This document shows, in pieces, positions 23,499 to 32,853 of a stretch of DNA of 64,000 bases (its first letter is position 1; each line of letters starts with the position of its first letter). The position numbers and the translations under genes are program-made. This DNA comes from Ruminococcus sp. (lineage in GTDB: Bacteria > Bacillota > Clostridia > Oscillospirales > Acutalibacteraceae): contig SFGA01000019.1 of the NCBI GenBank assembly GCA_004556705.1, positions 1 to 64,000 on the forward strand, read 5' to 3'. The notes beneath the pieces were generated by a model. It worked only from the letters and a program-made list of their open reading frames with translations. It was not told the DNA's origin and did no database searches.

Positions 23499-25487
23499 AT
23501 GAACGATTACGAAGTTAAAAAGGCAAGAGCCGAACAGTTAAGAAAAGAGCTTAACCATCATATATACAGATATTACGTTGAAAACGAGAACGATATTGAG
23601 GACTATGAGTATGATATGCTTATGCGTGAGCTGAAGTCCATTGAGGAAGAATATCCCGAGCTTTTGACGGCGGATTCCCCTACTCACAGAGTCGGCGGTA
23701 CGGCTGATAAAAATATGTTTTCGAGCGTTACGCACATTGTGAAAATGGAGAGCCTACAAGACGCTTTTGATAAGAGCGAGGTGCTTGATTTTGACAGAAA
23801 GGTAAAAGAGGTCTGTCCCGACGCAACTTATGTTGTCGAGCCTAAAATCGACGGACTTTCGGTATCGCTCGAATACTCAAACGGCGTTATTTCAAGAGGC
23901 TCAACACGAGGCGACGGAGTTACGGGCGAGGATATTACGGCAAACCTTAAAACAGTTCGTTCAATTCCGCTGTCGTTAAAGGAAAAGCTTCCGTTTATCG
24001 AGGTGCGTGGCGAGGTTTATATGCCCAAAGAAAAGTTCTTTGAAATCGTCAAAAAGCAGGAGTTAAACGAGGAAAAGCCGTTTAAGAATCCGAGAAATGC
24101 CGCCGCAGGAAGCTTACGTCAAAAGGACCCGAAAATAACCTCACAGAGAGGTCTTGACATTTTCGTCTTTAACATTCAGCAGATTGACGGAAAAGACCTG
24201 CAAACCCACAAGCAGTCGCTTGATTATATTAAAAGTCTCGGCTTTAAGACAATTCCGTTTTACAATGAATTTGACAATATCGACGACGTTATAAAGGAGC
24301 TTGACAGAATAGGCTCGATAAGAGGCACTCTTCCCTTTGATATTGACGGCGCAGTTATAAAAGTAAACCGTTTCGACCAGAGGGAAAAGCTTGGAAGTAC
24401 CGCAAAATGTCCCAAGTGGGCGCTTGCGTGGAAGTATCCGCCCGAAGAAAAGCAAACAAAGCTTATCGATATTGAAATAAACGTCGGCAGAACGGGCGTT
24501 TTAACTCCTACTGCGGTTTTTGAGCCCGTTTTGGTTGCAGGCTCAACCGTAAGCCGTGCAACGCTTCACAATGAGGATTTCATCAAGGAAAAGGGCATAC
24601 GCATAGGCGACACGGTAATTATCAGGAAAGCAGGCGATATTATCCCCGAGGTTTTGGAGGTCAGCAAGCACGCAGAGAGCTCCGAGCCGTACAAAATGCC
24701 CGACGTCTGCCCGTCCTGCGGCGAAAAGGTTACAAGAGAAGCAGGCGAAGCGGCAATTCGCTGTAATAATCCCGACTGCCCTGCTCAGCTTTTGAGAATG
24801 TTAATTCACTTCTGCTCAAGGGACGCAATGGATATTGAGGGACTCGGCGACGCCAACCTTGAATTGCTTGTAAACGAAGGTATGCTCAAAACCGCCGCAG
24901 ATATTTACAAGCTTGATTTTGACAGGGTTGCGGAATTTGAACATCTCGGAAAGAAAAGCGCCGACAATCTCAAAAAAGCGGTTGAAAAATCAAAGGAAAA
25001 TGATTTGGGCAAGCTTATTTTTGCGCTCGGTATCCGTCATATCGGACAAAAGGCGGCGAAGCTCCTCGCTGACCGTTTTCAGGATATGGACGGCATCATT
25101 TCCGCAAGCAAGGACGATATTCTTTCAATCGACGGCTACGGCGAAATTATGGCGGAGTCGGTTGTTGATTTCTTCTCGCATCCGCAGGCGATTGAGCTTA
25201 TAGACGATTTGAAAGCGGCAGGCTTGAATATGAGAAGCGAAAAGAAGGTAATTGACAACAGATTTGAGGGTAAAACCTTTGTTTTGACGGGAACTTTAAG
25301 TCAGTTCACAAGAACGCAGGCTTCTGAAATTATTGAAACCTACGGCGGAAAGACCTCGTCCTCCGTTTCTAAAAAGACGGATTTTGTTTTAGCCGGAGAA
25401 GCCGCAGGAAGCAAGCTGCAAAAGGCGCAGGACCTCGGAGTTAAGATAATCTCGGAGGATGAATTTTCCGCTATGATTAAAGCGTAA
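23499..25487 (+). CDS. ligA: NAD-dependent DNA ligase
   Basis: LigA seals nicks during replication and repair using NAD. The adenylated lysine is Lys116 in EPKIDGLSV. The domain order is complete: Ia, adenylation, OB fold, four-cysteine zinc finger (CPSCG and CNNPDC, about residues 404-427), helix-hairpin-helix repeats, and a C-terminal BRCT domain from about residue 585 (FEGKTFVLTGTLSQF). The length of 662 residues is standard. ACGGAGG precedes the ATG. It is transcribed alone, convergent with the dockerin gene. Confidence 0.97.
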   Translation: MNDYEVKKARAEQLRKELNHHIYRYYVENENDIEDYEYDMLMRELKSIEEEYPELLTADSPTHRVGGTADKNMFSSVTHIVKMESLQDAFDKSEVLDFDRKVKEVCPDATYVVEPKIDGLSVSLEYSNGVISRGSTRGDGVTGEDITANLKTVRSIPLSLKEKLPFIEVRGEVYMPKEKFFEIVKKQELNEEKPFKNPRNAAAGSLRQKDPKITSQRGLDIFVFNIQQIDGKDLQTHKQSLDYIKSLGFKTIPFYNEFDNIDDVIKELDRIGSIRGTLPFDIDGAVIKVNRFDQREKLGSTAKCPKWALAWKYPPEEKQTKLIDIEINVGRTGVLTPTAVFEPVLVAGSTVSRATLHNEDFIKEKGIRIGDTVIIRKAGDIIPEVLEVSKHAESSEPYKMPDVCPSCGEKVTREAGEAAIRCNNPDCPAQLLRMLIHFCSRDAMDIEGLGDANLELLVNEGMLKTAADIYKLDFDRVAEFEHLGKKSADNLKKAVEKSKENDLGKLIFALGIRHIGQKAAKLLADRFQDMDGIISASKDDILSIDGYGEIMAESVVDFFSHPQAIELIDDLKAAGLNMRSEKKVIDNRFEGKTFVLTGTLSQFTRTQASEIIETYGGKTSSSVSKKTDFVLAGEAAGSKLQKAQDLGVKIISEDEFSAMIKA

Positions 25488-25508
25488 ATTTTAAGTATAA
25501 TATACACA

Positions 25509-25541
25509 AAAAGCTCTGTTTGATTTCCAAACAGAGCTTTT
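25509..25541. terminator. Bidirectional terminator between ligA and the dockerin gene
   Basis: AAAAGCTCTGTTT pairs perfectly with AAACAGAGCTTTT around a 7-base loop, giving A/T-rich ends for both strands. It serves the two convergent genes. Confidence 0.88.
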
Positions 25542-25554
25542 ATTGTTTATAAAA

Positions 25555-28500
25555 TTATTTATAGAGCGTTTGAGTTTGGTCAAATTCTCTGTTGCCCGAA
25601 GCGATACCGTCAAGATAGAAGTAGTCAAACAGGTCGAGCACGCCGTCCTTTGAAACATCTGCGGCAATGTAATAAATGCTGTCGGATTTGATGTTTTCCG
25701 TGCCGTCGAAGGCATCTTCAAAAATCAAATTCTTATCCGTTTCGTCAACGAGTCCGTCGCCGTTTACGTCGCCGTAGAGGATAACCGTTGCGACCTCATA
25801 AACAATGTTCGGGTCTATTGCGGATATGCACTTGATAACGCAACCCGTTCCGACCTTATCGGTCTCGGAAAGCTTTTTGCCGTCCCTTGTTATTTCAATC
25901 TGCACGTTTTTGTTGCGAAGCTGTGCTTCAACCTCAGAAACGGTATTCGATGTGGGATTCAAGCCTACCATATAGGTATATTGAGTGTTGGTGTTTCTGT
26001 CAACAAGAAGCGAAGCGTTATCATTGACAAGGAGCTTGTTGTATTCAAGCTTATCCATCGCATTTTCAAGCTCTAATATCGCATCGAAAATCTCCGTTAC
26101 GGTAGCACCGCTGTTTTCAAGCACCGTATTACCGCTTGTAATGGCTTTTGTGAGGTCAGCCGAGGTAATGTCGGTAACGTCTGCCATATCGAGCGAATTA
26201 GCTTTTTCAATGGTGTTTGAAAGATCGGTTTTGTTAACTGTTATAACGTACTCATCGGAAATATCGCTTTCGTTTCCTGCGCCGTTCACAGCCTTAAAGG
26301 TGTATGTCTTTGCACTTGTAAGCTCAACGGTAAGAATATTGCCGTCAAGTGCCTTAAAGCCCGTACCGTCATTGTAGTAATATGTTACGCCCGAATCGGA
26401 ATTTGTCGCACCGAGCATAAAGGTAACATTCTTGTTCACGGTGGGATTAAGCTTACCGCTTACCGCAACGGAAAGTATCGGCTTTGCGGTATCGATTTTA
26501 ACCGTAAGCGAGGTCGTTTCGCTTTCAAGTCCCGAATACGAAACCGCCTTAAACTCGTAGGTATGAACGCCCTCAAGAGCAGTTACCGTATTTGATTTGA
26601 GAATTGCCCACTCGCCGTTGTCAATTCTGTATTCATAGCTGTAAATGCCCGAGAAAGCATTTGAAGAAAGGCTGATTTTAACAGGCTTATTTGTATATCC
26701 GCCGTTATATGCTTCCTCTCCCGAAGCAGCGGATGCAACAACCTTTTCGGGATTTACGGTATCAACGGTAAAGGTGCTTGATTTGTAAATCTCGCTGACG
26801 TTTCCTGCATTATCGGTAGCCTTTACCTCGACCGTGCCCTTAAACGCCGTGTCGATTACAGGCTTTGCGTTTTCGTCATAAGCCGTCCAATCGCTCTTGA
26901 CAGTACCGTCGGAATTTACAAGTCTGTAGCTGATGCTTGCAATGCCCGTTTCAGCATCCGAGGCATTGACCGTTATTTCTGCGGTGTTGTTCATAAATAC
27001 CGCAAACTCAGTTGAGCTTATCGGTCTTACAACTGAATTTCCGTCCTGCTGTTTAACACTTACGCTCTCAATCTTAGGAGCTGAACCGTCAAAATCGGTA
27101 ATTGTAATTTCCTTTTCGCTGAAAAGTCCGTTCTGAGCGAAAACCATTACTCTGTATGTTCCGTTTTCTGTTACGGTAAACGCCTTTTCGTTCGTAATAT
27201 CGGCACCGTTTACGGTTATTTTCTTAATTCCGGAAGCACCTGTATTAGCATTTACGCTTACTGTAATCGGAGAATTCGGAGAGGGCGTTTCACCCTTAAC
27301 AAGCTCAATTTCAGGCGTTACGGTATCAATCATAACATAATATGAATCTGACGGAGGACTTTGCGTTCCTGCACCGTTTACCGCCATAAAGGAGTAATTT
27401 GCATTTGTATTTTCACGAAGCGATATAACCTCGCCCGTGGTAATTTCCGTCCACTCGCCGCTTCCGTCGGTGTAATAATAAGTAATTCCCGAAATAGATT
27501 CATAAAGCGTTGAGAGGTCAAATACAACCTCGTCGCTCGTCCATCTTCCGAAAGTACCCTTGAAATCAACACGGATTATCGGCACCTGTCTGTCGATTTT
27601 TACGGTAAATGTTGTAATCTTGCTTTCAAGGTCGGAATTTGAAACAGCCTTGAACTCGTAAGTGTGTATTCCCTGCTCCGAAGCTGTAAGCTTTCCGTCC
27701 TTTAAGGATACCCATTCTCCGCCGTCAACTCTGTAAAGGTATTCGTAAATTCCCGAATAAGCCGAGGAATTAAACGTAATTTCAACGCTGTCCGATACCC
27801 ATTTGCCGTCTTGATAAGTTTCGCCGTTAAATGAAGCTGAAACAGTAACGTCTGTCGGAATATCGGCATCAATGACGAAGCCGTCCGAACGGTAATAGTC
27901 CGAAACGTTGCCGGCCATATCAAAGGCTCTCGCCTGAACATAGCCCTTAAAATTCGGATCAACAACAGGCTTGCCGCTTTCGGAATATACGCTCCATTTA
28001 TCGCTTATCGGCTCGCCGTTTTCGTCGAGAAGTCTGTACTCTACTCTGTCAATTCCCGCAACGCCTATATCCTCGCTCAAAATTGTAATTTCAACCTGCT
28101 CATTAAAGAATTTGCCGAAGGTCAAGGCGTTGAGAAGTCTTGCAATTCCGCCCTTTTCTTTATGTTCAAGAGTGATTGAGTTTATAACGGGTGCGGATTT
28201 ATCAATGTTATTAACATTAAGCGTCTGCGTGCTTGAAAGACCGTTATTCGCCGTTATTACAACGGTATACGTTCCGTTTTCGGGCACCGTAAATTCAGTC
28301 TGTCCCGTTATATCCTCGCCGTTGAGCGTAATTGCTTTAATGCCCGACTCACCGACTGTAATATTTTTAATATTTACTGTATATGACTGATTTGTCAAAG
28401 TTGTTACAGACTGTTCAAGGGTAAATTTGGGCTTTATGTTATCATATTTGACCCTGTATCCCTGCGAAATTTCACTTTCTATGCCCTCGCTGTTCACAGC

Positions 28501-31320
28501 CTTAAAGTAATACACGTCGTCGCTGTTAGTGTTTACAACATAGTAATTCGAGTAAAGAACCGTCCAATCGGTTGCGTTCTCCCTCTTGAAATAGTATTTT
28601 ACTCCGTCAAGCTTATTTGTTGACTCAAAATTGAAAACTACCCTGTTCGCAGTCCAATTTCCGTCATATCCGCCGTTATCGACGCTCAAAACAGGTATGC
28701 CGTAAACAATGACGGGGAAGGTTTTTGAAGCACTTCTGCCTGCGTGGGTATATGTAACGGTAATCTGCTGTTCCTCGTTGAAAAGCTTAGGATTAAAAGC
28801 GGAGGTATCAACCGTATAATCCGTTACAAATTCAGACTCTGCGTTAGCGTAATTTGCCTTAACAGTCAAGCCCGAAAGGTCAAGCTCGGTTACGCCCTCA
28901 ATATATTTATACTGCGGATTTGTAATTTCAATATCGGTAAGCTCTTTTGATTTGAGCGTGATTGAAAATACGCCTCTGTAAGTCTTACCTGCTCTGACTA
29001 CGGATACAACTATGTACTGCTCGTCGTCAAGAATTTTTTGATTTATCTCACTTACGGTATAATCGGAAACCTCAACACGAAGCTGGTCATCGGAAACAGT
29101 AGCCAAATCCTCACCGTAGTACTTTTCAAGGTCTGCTCTGTCATAGGTTAGCTCTACTTTAAGATTTGTAAGGTCAAGCTCCGACTCTCCCTCAACATAT
29201 TCTGTCTTTGTGGGTGCGGTTACGGTAATGCTCCTAGGCTCAACCTCAACGACTGTAATTTTCTTCGTTGCTTCATTGTGCGAGGTATAGTTTCTTCTTC
29301 CGAAAAGATGAAGCGTTGTCTCGCCTGCCGTCTTACCTGTAACAAGACCGTCACTGCTTACACTCGCAACGGCATTTTCCATATTGCCCGAGCTGTTAAG
29401 CGTGTTTGAAGCACTCCACGGAGCAGCACCCTCATCTGTGGGCAAACCCCAAAGCACCTTAGTAATATCAAGTCTTTTCGGTGTAAAATGGCTCTTATAC
29501 TGAACAGGGAAATCTTTAATTACATAGTCATTTCCCTCAATTCTTGCGGATGTTACATAGTTTATAAGCGCACCCTTAACGGTAATCTCAAATGACCTTG
29601 TTACACCGCTGATAGTTGCGTAAATTGTTGTTTTTGCGGAATTTATAGGTCCGTATCCGCCTGCGTCAAGACCTTTTACAACGCCGTTTTCATCAACCGA
29701 AGCGATGGACGGGTCGGCTGATGACCATTCTACCGTTGAAAGCAATGCTTCGTCATGATCCTCGGGCAAAATGTTTGCGATACTGAGCTGAATTGTTGAA
29801 TTTTCCGTTACGCTTGATTTACCTGTTATCTGAAAATCGGTTACAGCCTTACCGGAAAGGACGTTTATGGAGGTCTCAACGGACGCACCGTTGAAGGTTG
29901 CCTTTGCGACAACGGTTATAACACCGCTTGATTTAGGAGTTAAAAGTCCGTTGCTGTCAAGAGTTGCGGTTGAAATTTCGGCAGGAGCACTTGCAGTCGC
30001 CCATACAGTTTTATTTGTAGCGGCATCCAAAAGTCCCCACTCTCTGACAACCGATTTATTGTTATTAAGCCTTGACGGGAAAACGGTTGAGGTATACTGT
30101 GCCGGCTTATCGTTTGGAATTACGGTATCTCCCGAGATTTCAATTCCCGAAAGAGAGCCTGTAACACCTGCACGCTTAACGGTCACGCTGACGGTGGTTG
30201 AAGCTTCGCCGATAGTAGCGGTAATGTCAACGCTCTTGCTTATAGTTCCGCCGTCAAGTCCCATAACAAGGCCGTTGCTGTCAACAACAGCGATAGTCGG
30301 GTCTGCACTTGACCAAACCACGTCGCCCGTGTACGCTCCGGCAGGGTCAACGTTTGCAACGACAAGCTGTGTTGTATCGCCCTCGGAAATACTTGTTGTT
30401 CCTGCAATTTCAAAACTCTTGACAGGGAGGTCTGCGGGGTCAACAACCTCGAATGTAATTTTATCGCTGAAAGCGGCATAAAGTGCGCTTGAGGGCTGCA
30501 CTTTAACAGTTGCCTTACCCGTTCCGATAAACGTAACAAGTCCCGTGTCGGAAACGGTTGCAACCTTAGAAGCACCGATGGATATACCGTTATCGATGCT
30601 CCATTTAACACCCTGCTTGAGTCTTACGGGGCTGACTGCACCGTAGAGCTGAACGGTTGCGCCGACAGCCACCTTTAACGGTACTTTTTTTCTGTTTGTG
30701 ATATGTACACCTGTCGGAGCAACTGAACCTAACAAGTTTTGAGTTACAAGAACTTCGATCTTATCCACGCAAAGCTTCTTGCCCTCTGCGTTGTAAACGG
30801 TTGCGGTTACCTCGACATTCATATTGTCAAGATAATTTTTAAGGCTTTCTGCAATTTTATCGCCTGCAATAGCTCTTACAATGCCGACAAGGACATCTGT
30901 ATTCATAGTTTCGGGGTCCATTCCGCTGTCCTGAATTGCCTTTTCAATGGACTTTGCAAGGGACTCGCCTATTAGCGGTAACGGACGAACTTCCTCATCA
31001 AGCCACAGCTGAATTATAGCTGCCTTTGAGTAGTCATATCCTGTTACCTTACCGGTTTCGTCAACGTCGGCAAGCAGCGGAAGATTACTCTCCCACACAA
31101 TCGTTGAGCCCTCGGGAATATTATCCGAAAGCTTATAGCCGAGCTGAACGGTATGATACTCCTGCACCTCGACTCTTGTGGTTATTTCATTGCCGCTTTC
31201 GTCGGTTATCGTAATCGACTCGCCGATGGCAAACACGCTCATTCCGGGTACGAGCGTCAAGATTATCAGCAAAGCACTCAAAAATACGCTTTGCACCTTA
31301 TTTACAGTTTTTTTCACCAT
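25555..31320 (-). CDS. Giant secreted multi-Ig-domain protein with C-terminal dockerin-like module (1921 aa)
   Basis: A signal peptide (about residues 1-32) is followed by tandem BIG2-like Ig domains (about 200-690, with VVWSSADPTIAVVD and VEWSSADPSIASVD as repeated cores), two domains with YVEGESELDLTNL or YIEGVTELDLSGL (about 700-870), and a ~370-residue super-repeat occurring twice plus a partial third (units starting near 877, 1248 and 1615). A FIVAR-like helical stretch (about 1710-1770) precedes two EF-hand-like loops, DVNGDGLVDETD (near 1850) and DVSKDGVLDLFD (near 1888), spaced as in type I dockerins. No sortase motif or enzyme domain is seen. Dockerins bind cohesins, so it may be a structural or adhesive part of a cell-surface complex. 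GGAGG supports the start. Confidence 0.88.
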   Translation of the reverse strand: MVKKTVNKVQSVFLSALLIILTLVPGMSVFAIGESITITDESGNEITTRVEVQEYHTVQLGYKLSDNIPEGSTIVWESNLPLLADVDETGKVTGYDYSKAAIIQLWLDEEVRPLPLIGESLAKSIEKAIQDSGMDPETMNTDVLVGIVRAIAGDKIAESLKNYLDNMNVEVTATVYNAEGKKLCVDKIEVLVTQNLLGSVAPTGVHITNRKKVPLKVAVGATVQLYGAVSPVRLKQGVKWSIDNGISIGASKVATVSDTGLVTFIGTGKATVKVQPSSALYAAFSDKITFEVVDPADLPVKSFEIAGTTSISEGDTTQLVVANVDPAGAYTGDVVWSSADPTIAVVDSNGLVMGLDGGTISKSVDITATIGEASTTVSVTVKRAGVTGSLSGIEISGDTVIPNDKPAQYTSTVFPSRLNNNKSVVREWGLLDAATNKTVWATASAPAEISTATLDSNGLLTPKSSGVITVVAKATFNGASVETSINVLSGKAVTDFQITGKSSVTENSTIQLSIANILPEDHDEALLSTVEWSSADPSIASVDENGVVKGLDAGGYGPINSAKTTIYATISGVTRSFEITVKGALINYVTSARIEGNDYVIKDFPVQYKSHFTPKRLDITKVLWGLPTDEGAAPWSASNTLNSSGNMENAVASVSSDGLVTGKTAGETTLHLFGRRNYTSHNEATKKITVVEVEPRSITVTAPTKTEYVEGESELDLTNLKVELTYDRADLEKYYGEDLATVSDDQLRVEVSDYTVSEINQKILDDEQYIVVSVVRAGKTYRGVFSITLKSKELTDIEITNPQYKYIEGVTELDLSGLTVKANYANAESEFVTDYTVDTSAFNPKLFNEEQQITVTYTHAGRSASKTFPVIVYGIPVLSVDNGGYDGNWTANRVVFNFESTNKLDGVKYYFKRENATDWTVLYSNYYVVNTNSDDVYYFKAVNSEGIESEISQGYRVKYDNIKPKFTLEQSVTTLTNQSYTVNIKNITVGESGIKAITLNGEDITGQTEFTVPENGTYTVVITANNGLSSTQTLNVNNIDKSAPVINSITLEHKEKGGIARLLNALTFGKFFNEQVEITILSEDIGVAGIDRVEYRLLDENGEPISDKWSVYSESGKPVVDPNFKGYVQARAFDMAGNVSDYYRSDGFVIDADIPTDVTVSASFNGETYQDGKWVSDSVEITFNSSAYSGIYEYLYRVDGGEWVSLKDGKLTASEQGIHTYEFKAVSNSDLESKITTFTVKIDRQVPIIRVDFKGTFGRWTSDEVVFDLSTLYESISGITYYYTDGSGEWTEITTGEVISLRENTNANYSFMAVNGAGTQSPPSDSYYVMIDTVTPEIELVKGETPSPNSPITVSVNANTGASGIKKITVNGADITNEKAFTVTENGTYRVMVFAQNGLFSEKEITITDFDGSAPKIESVSVKQQDGNSVVRPISSTEFAVFMNNTAEITVNASDAETGIASISYRLVNSDGTVKSDWTAYDENAKPVIDTAFKGTVEVKATDNAGNVSEIYKSSTFTVDTVNPEKVVASAASGEEAYNGGYTNKPVKISLSSNAFSGIYSYEYRIDNGEWAILKSNTVTALEGVHTYEFKAVSYSGLESETTSLTVKIDTAKPILSVAVSGKLNPTVNKNVTFMLGATNSDSGVTYYYNDGTGFKALDGNILTVELTSAKTYTFKAVNGAGNESDISDEYVITVNKTDLSNTIEKANSLDMADVTDITSADLTKAITSGNTVLENSGATVTEIFDAILELENAMDKLEYNKLLVNDNASLLVDRNTNTQYTYMVGLNPTSNTVSEVEAQLRNKNVQIEITRDGKKLSETDKVGTGCVIKCISAIDPNIVYEVATVILYGDVNGDGLVDETDKNLIFEDAFDGTENIKSDSIYYIAADVSKDGVLDLFDYFYLDGIASGNREFDQTQTLYK

Positions 31321-31357
31321 GCAAACAAACCTCCATCCGATTTTACATATTTATATA

Positions 31358-31386
31358 ATTTTAACACGTCAGAAAATTTCAATCAA
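31358..31386 (-). promoter_or_regulatory. Candidate promoter of the dockerin protein gene
   Basis: On the minus strand TTGATT (31381-31386) and TAAAAT (31358-31363) are 17 bases apart, about 38 bases before the start codon. Confidence 0.5.
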
Positions 31387-31458
31387 CAAAAAAATATTTC
31401 AAATTTGTAAATTTTGAATAAATTGTTTGTAAACACAAAAAATAAGACGGGTGATTAT

Positions 31459-32445
31459 ATGAATTTAGCATTTTTTGACACAAAAAACTACGATAAGCCG
31501 CCGTTTGAACGGGTTTCAAAGGATAAAAATATCAATATAAAGTTCTTTGACTCCAAGCTTAATTACGACACGGCGCCGCTTGCGTGCGGATTTGACGGGA
31601 TATGCGTGTTTGTAAATGACACAATCGACAAAAGCGTAATTGAAAGGCTGTGCGAATACAAGGTGCGATTTATTGCCCTGCGCTGCTCTGGATATAACAA
31701 TGTGGATTTGAAATACACGGAGGGGAAAATTGCGGTTTTCAACGTTCCGTCATACTCCCCTTACGCCGTTGCAGAACACGCTATGGCTATGCTTTTAACC
31801 TCGGTGCGAAGAACTCACAAGGCATATCTCAGGACTAAGGATTTCAATTTTTCGCTCAACGGTCTTGTCGGCTTTGATTTATACGGAAAAACAGCCGGTG
31901 TAATCGGCACAGGCAAAATCGGCAGGGCTTTTATCGATATATGCAAGGGCTTTTCAATGAACGTTATAGCTTATGATAAATATCCGATTGAGAATTCCGA
32001 TATTGACTATGTCAGCCTTGATGAGCTTTACAAAAGAAGCGATATAATTTCGTTCCATTGTCCGCTGACAGAAGAAACCTATCATATGCTCGATAAGAGC
32101 AGCATTGAAAAACTAAAAAGAACGGCGATTATAATCAACACCTCACGTGGACCGCTTATAGAGTCTAAGGCTCTGCTGAAAGCAATCAAGGAAAGAAAAA
32201 TCGGCGGCGCTTGCCTCGACGTGTACGAAGAGGAGTCGGATATATTTTTCGAGGATTATTCGGGACATATCGTTGAGGACGACACACTCGCACGGCTTAT
32301 CACAATGCCGAATGTGCTTGTAACCTCACACCAAGCGTATCTCACGACGGAGGCGCTTAACAACATTGCAAAAACAACAATCGAAAACATTTTATCATTT
32401 GAAAAGACGGGAAAATGCCCAAACGAGCTGCATTGCTTAAAATAA
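31459..32445 (+). CDS. D-2-hydroxyacid dehydrogenase (D-lactate dehydrogenase-like)
   Basis: The enzyme should reduce pyruvate or a related 2-keto acid with NADH to the D-hydroxy acid. The NAD fold motif GVIGTGKIGRAF, the arginine region INTSRGPLI, a glutamate in DVYEEESD and the catalytic histidine in VTSHQAYLT match the family, and the opening FFDTKNYD is typical of fermentative D-LDH. The length of 328 residues fits. ATG 31459 has GACGGGTGA upstream; an in-frame codon at 31414 would add a non-family leader. It is transcribed alone. Substrate preference cannot be read from sequence. Confidence 0.9.
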   Translation: MNLAFFDTKNYDKPPFERVSKDKNINIKFFDSKLNYDTAPLACGFDGICVFVNDTIDKSVIERLCEYKVRFIALRCSGYNNVDLKYTEGKIAVFNVPSYSPYAVAEHAMAMLLTSVRRTHKAYLRTKDFNFSLNGLVGFDLYGKTAGVIGTGKIGRAFIDICKGFSMNVIAYDKYPIENSDIDYVSLDELYKRSDIISFHCPLTEETYHMLDKSSIEKLKRTAIIINTSRGPLIESKALLKAIKERKIGGACLDVYEEESDIFFEDYSGHIVEDDTLARLITMPNVLVTSHQAYLTTEALNNIAKTTIENILSFEKTGKCPNELHCLK

Positions 32446-32479
32446 TATAAAAATTTATGACGGAATACGCCTTGAGAGG

Positions 32480-32507
32480 TTGACAAATTTCTAATTTTGT
32501 GTATAAT
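32480..32507 (+). promoter_or_regulatory. Promoter of tRNA-Leu
   Basis: TTGACA (32480-32485) and TATAAT (32502-32507) match consensus with a 16-base spacer, 28 bases before the mature tRNA. Confidence 0.8.
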
Positions 32508-32535
32508 ACTTTTGTTGCCAAAATGCAATGCACTT

Positions 32536-32622
32536 GCCGGTGTGATGGAATTGGCAGACGTGCTGGACTCAAAATCCAGTGGTAGCGATACCGTGCCGGT
32601 TCGACCCCGGCCACCGGCACCA
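32536..32622 (+). tRNA. tRNA-Leu (anticodon CAA)
   Basis: The 87-nt sequence has acceptor stem GCCGGTG paired with CACCGGC, anticodon arm CTGGA-CTCAAAA-TCCAG giving CAA, the long variable arm typical of leucine tRNAs, T loop TTCGACC and an encoded CCA. It has its own promoter and terminator. Confidence 0.97.
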
Positions 32623-32625
32623 ACT

Positions 32626-32658
32626 GAGTTCGGACACCCTGTGTTCGGACTCTTTTAT
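32626..32658 (+). terminator. Terminator of tRNA-Leu
   Basis: A 12-bp stem (GAGTTCGGACAC with GTGTTCGGACTC, two G-U pairs) with a 3-base loop is followed by TTTTATTTT, starting three bases past the CCA end. Confidence 0.85.
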
Positions 32659-32720
32659 TTTGCCGTTTTTTATATTTATTTACATTTTTATATTCAATAT
32701 AAAATATCAACCCCGTTACA

Positions 32721-32853
32721 AAGGCTGAGTATTCATAAGGCAGTTTTGCTTCAAAACAACATCTTTTTGCACAATAATTCGTTAACCCCCTCAGATATGC
32801 GTTAGCATTATCTGTGGGGGTTGCCTTTTCTTGTATCAAAAATATATTATTTT
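32721..32853 (-). repeat. 133-bp repeat, left copy, at the 3' end of the GPH symporter gene
   Basis: This stretch is the inverted counterpart of 36359-36491 with about 131 of 133 positions identical. It contains an AACCCCC/GGGGGTT palindrome (32784-32822) able to form a terminator hairpin. Its boundary lies inside the last codons of the symporter gene, so the final residues KIIYF and the stop are encoded by the repeat. It lies between convergent tRNA-Leu and symporter genes. Confidence 0.85.
32784..32822. terminator. Terminator-like palindrome within the left 133-bp repeat
   Basis: AACCCCCTCAGATA pairs with TATCTGTGGGGGTT across an 11-base loop (one mismatch here, none in the right copy). 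It is the only obvious terminator for the symporter gene. Confidence 0.65.

Noticed and set aside
29867..30481. 204-aa plus-strand open frame opposite the dockerin gene
   Set aside because: It is the antisense shadow of the Ig-repeat coding sequence, made long by that gene's codon bias. It has no ribosome site and no recognisable family.
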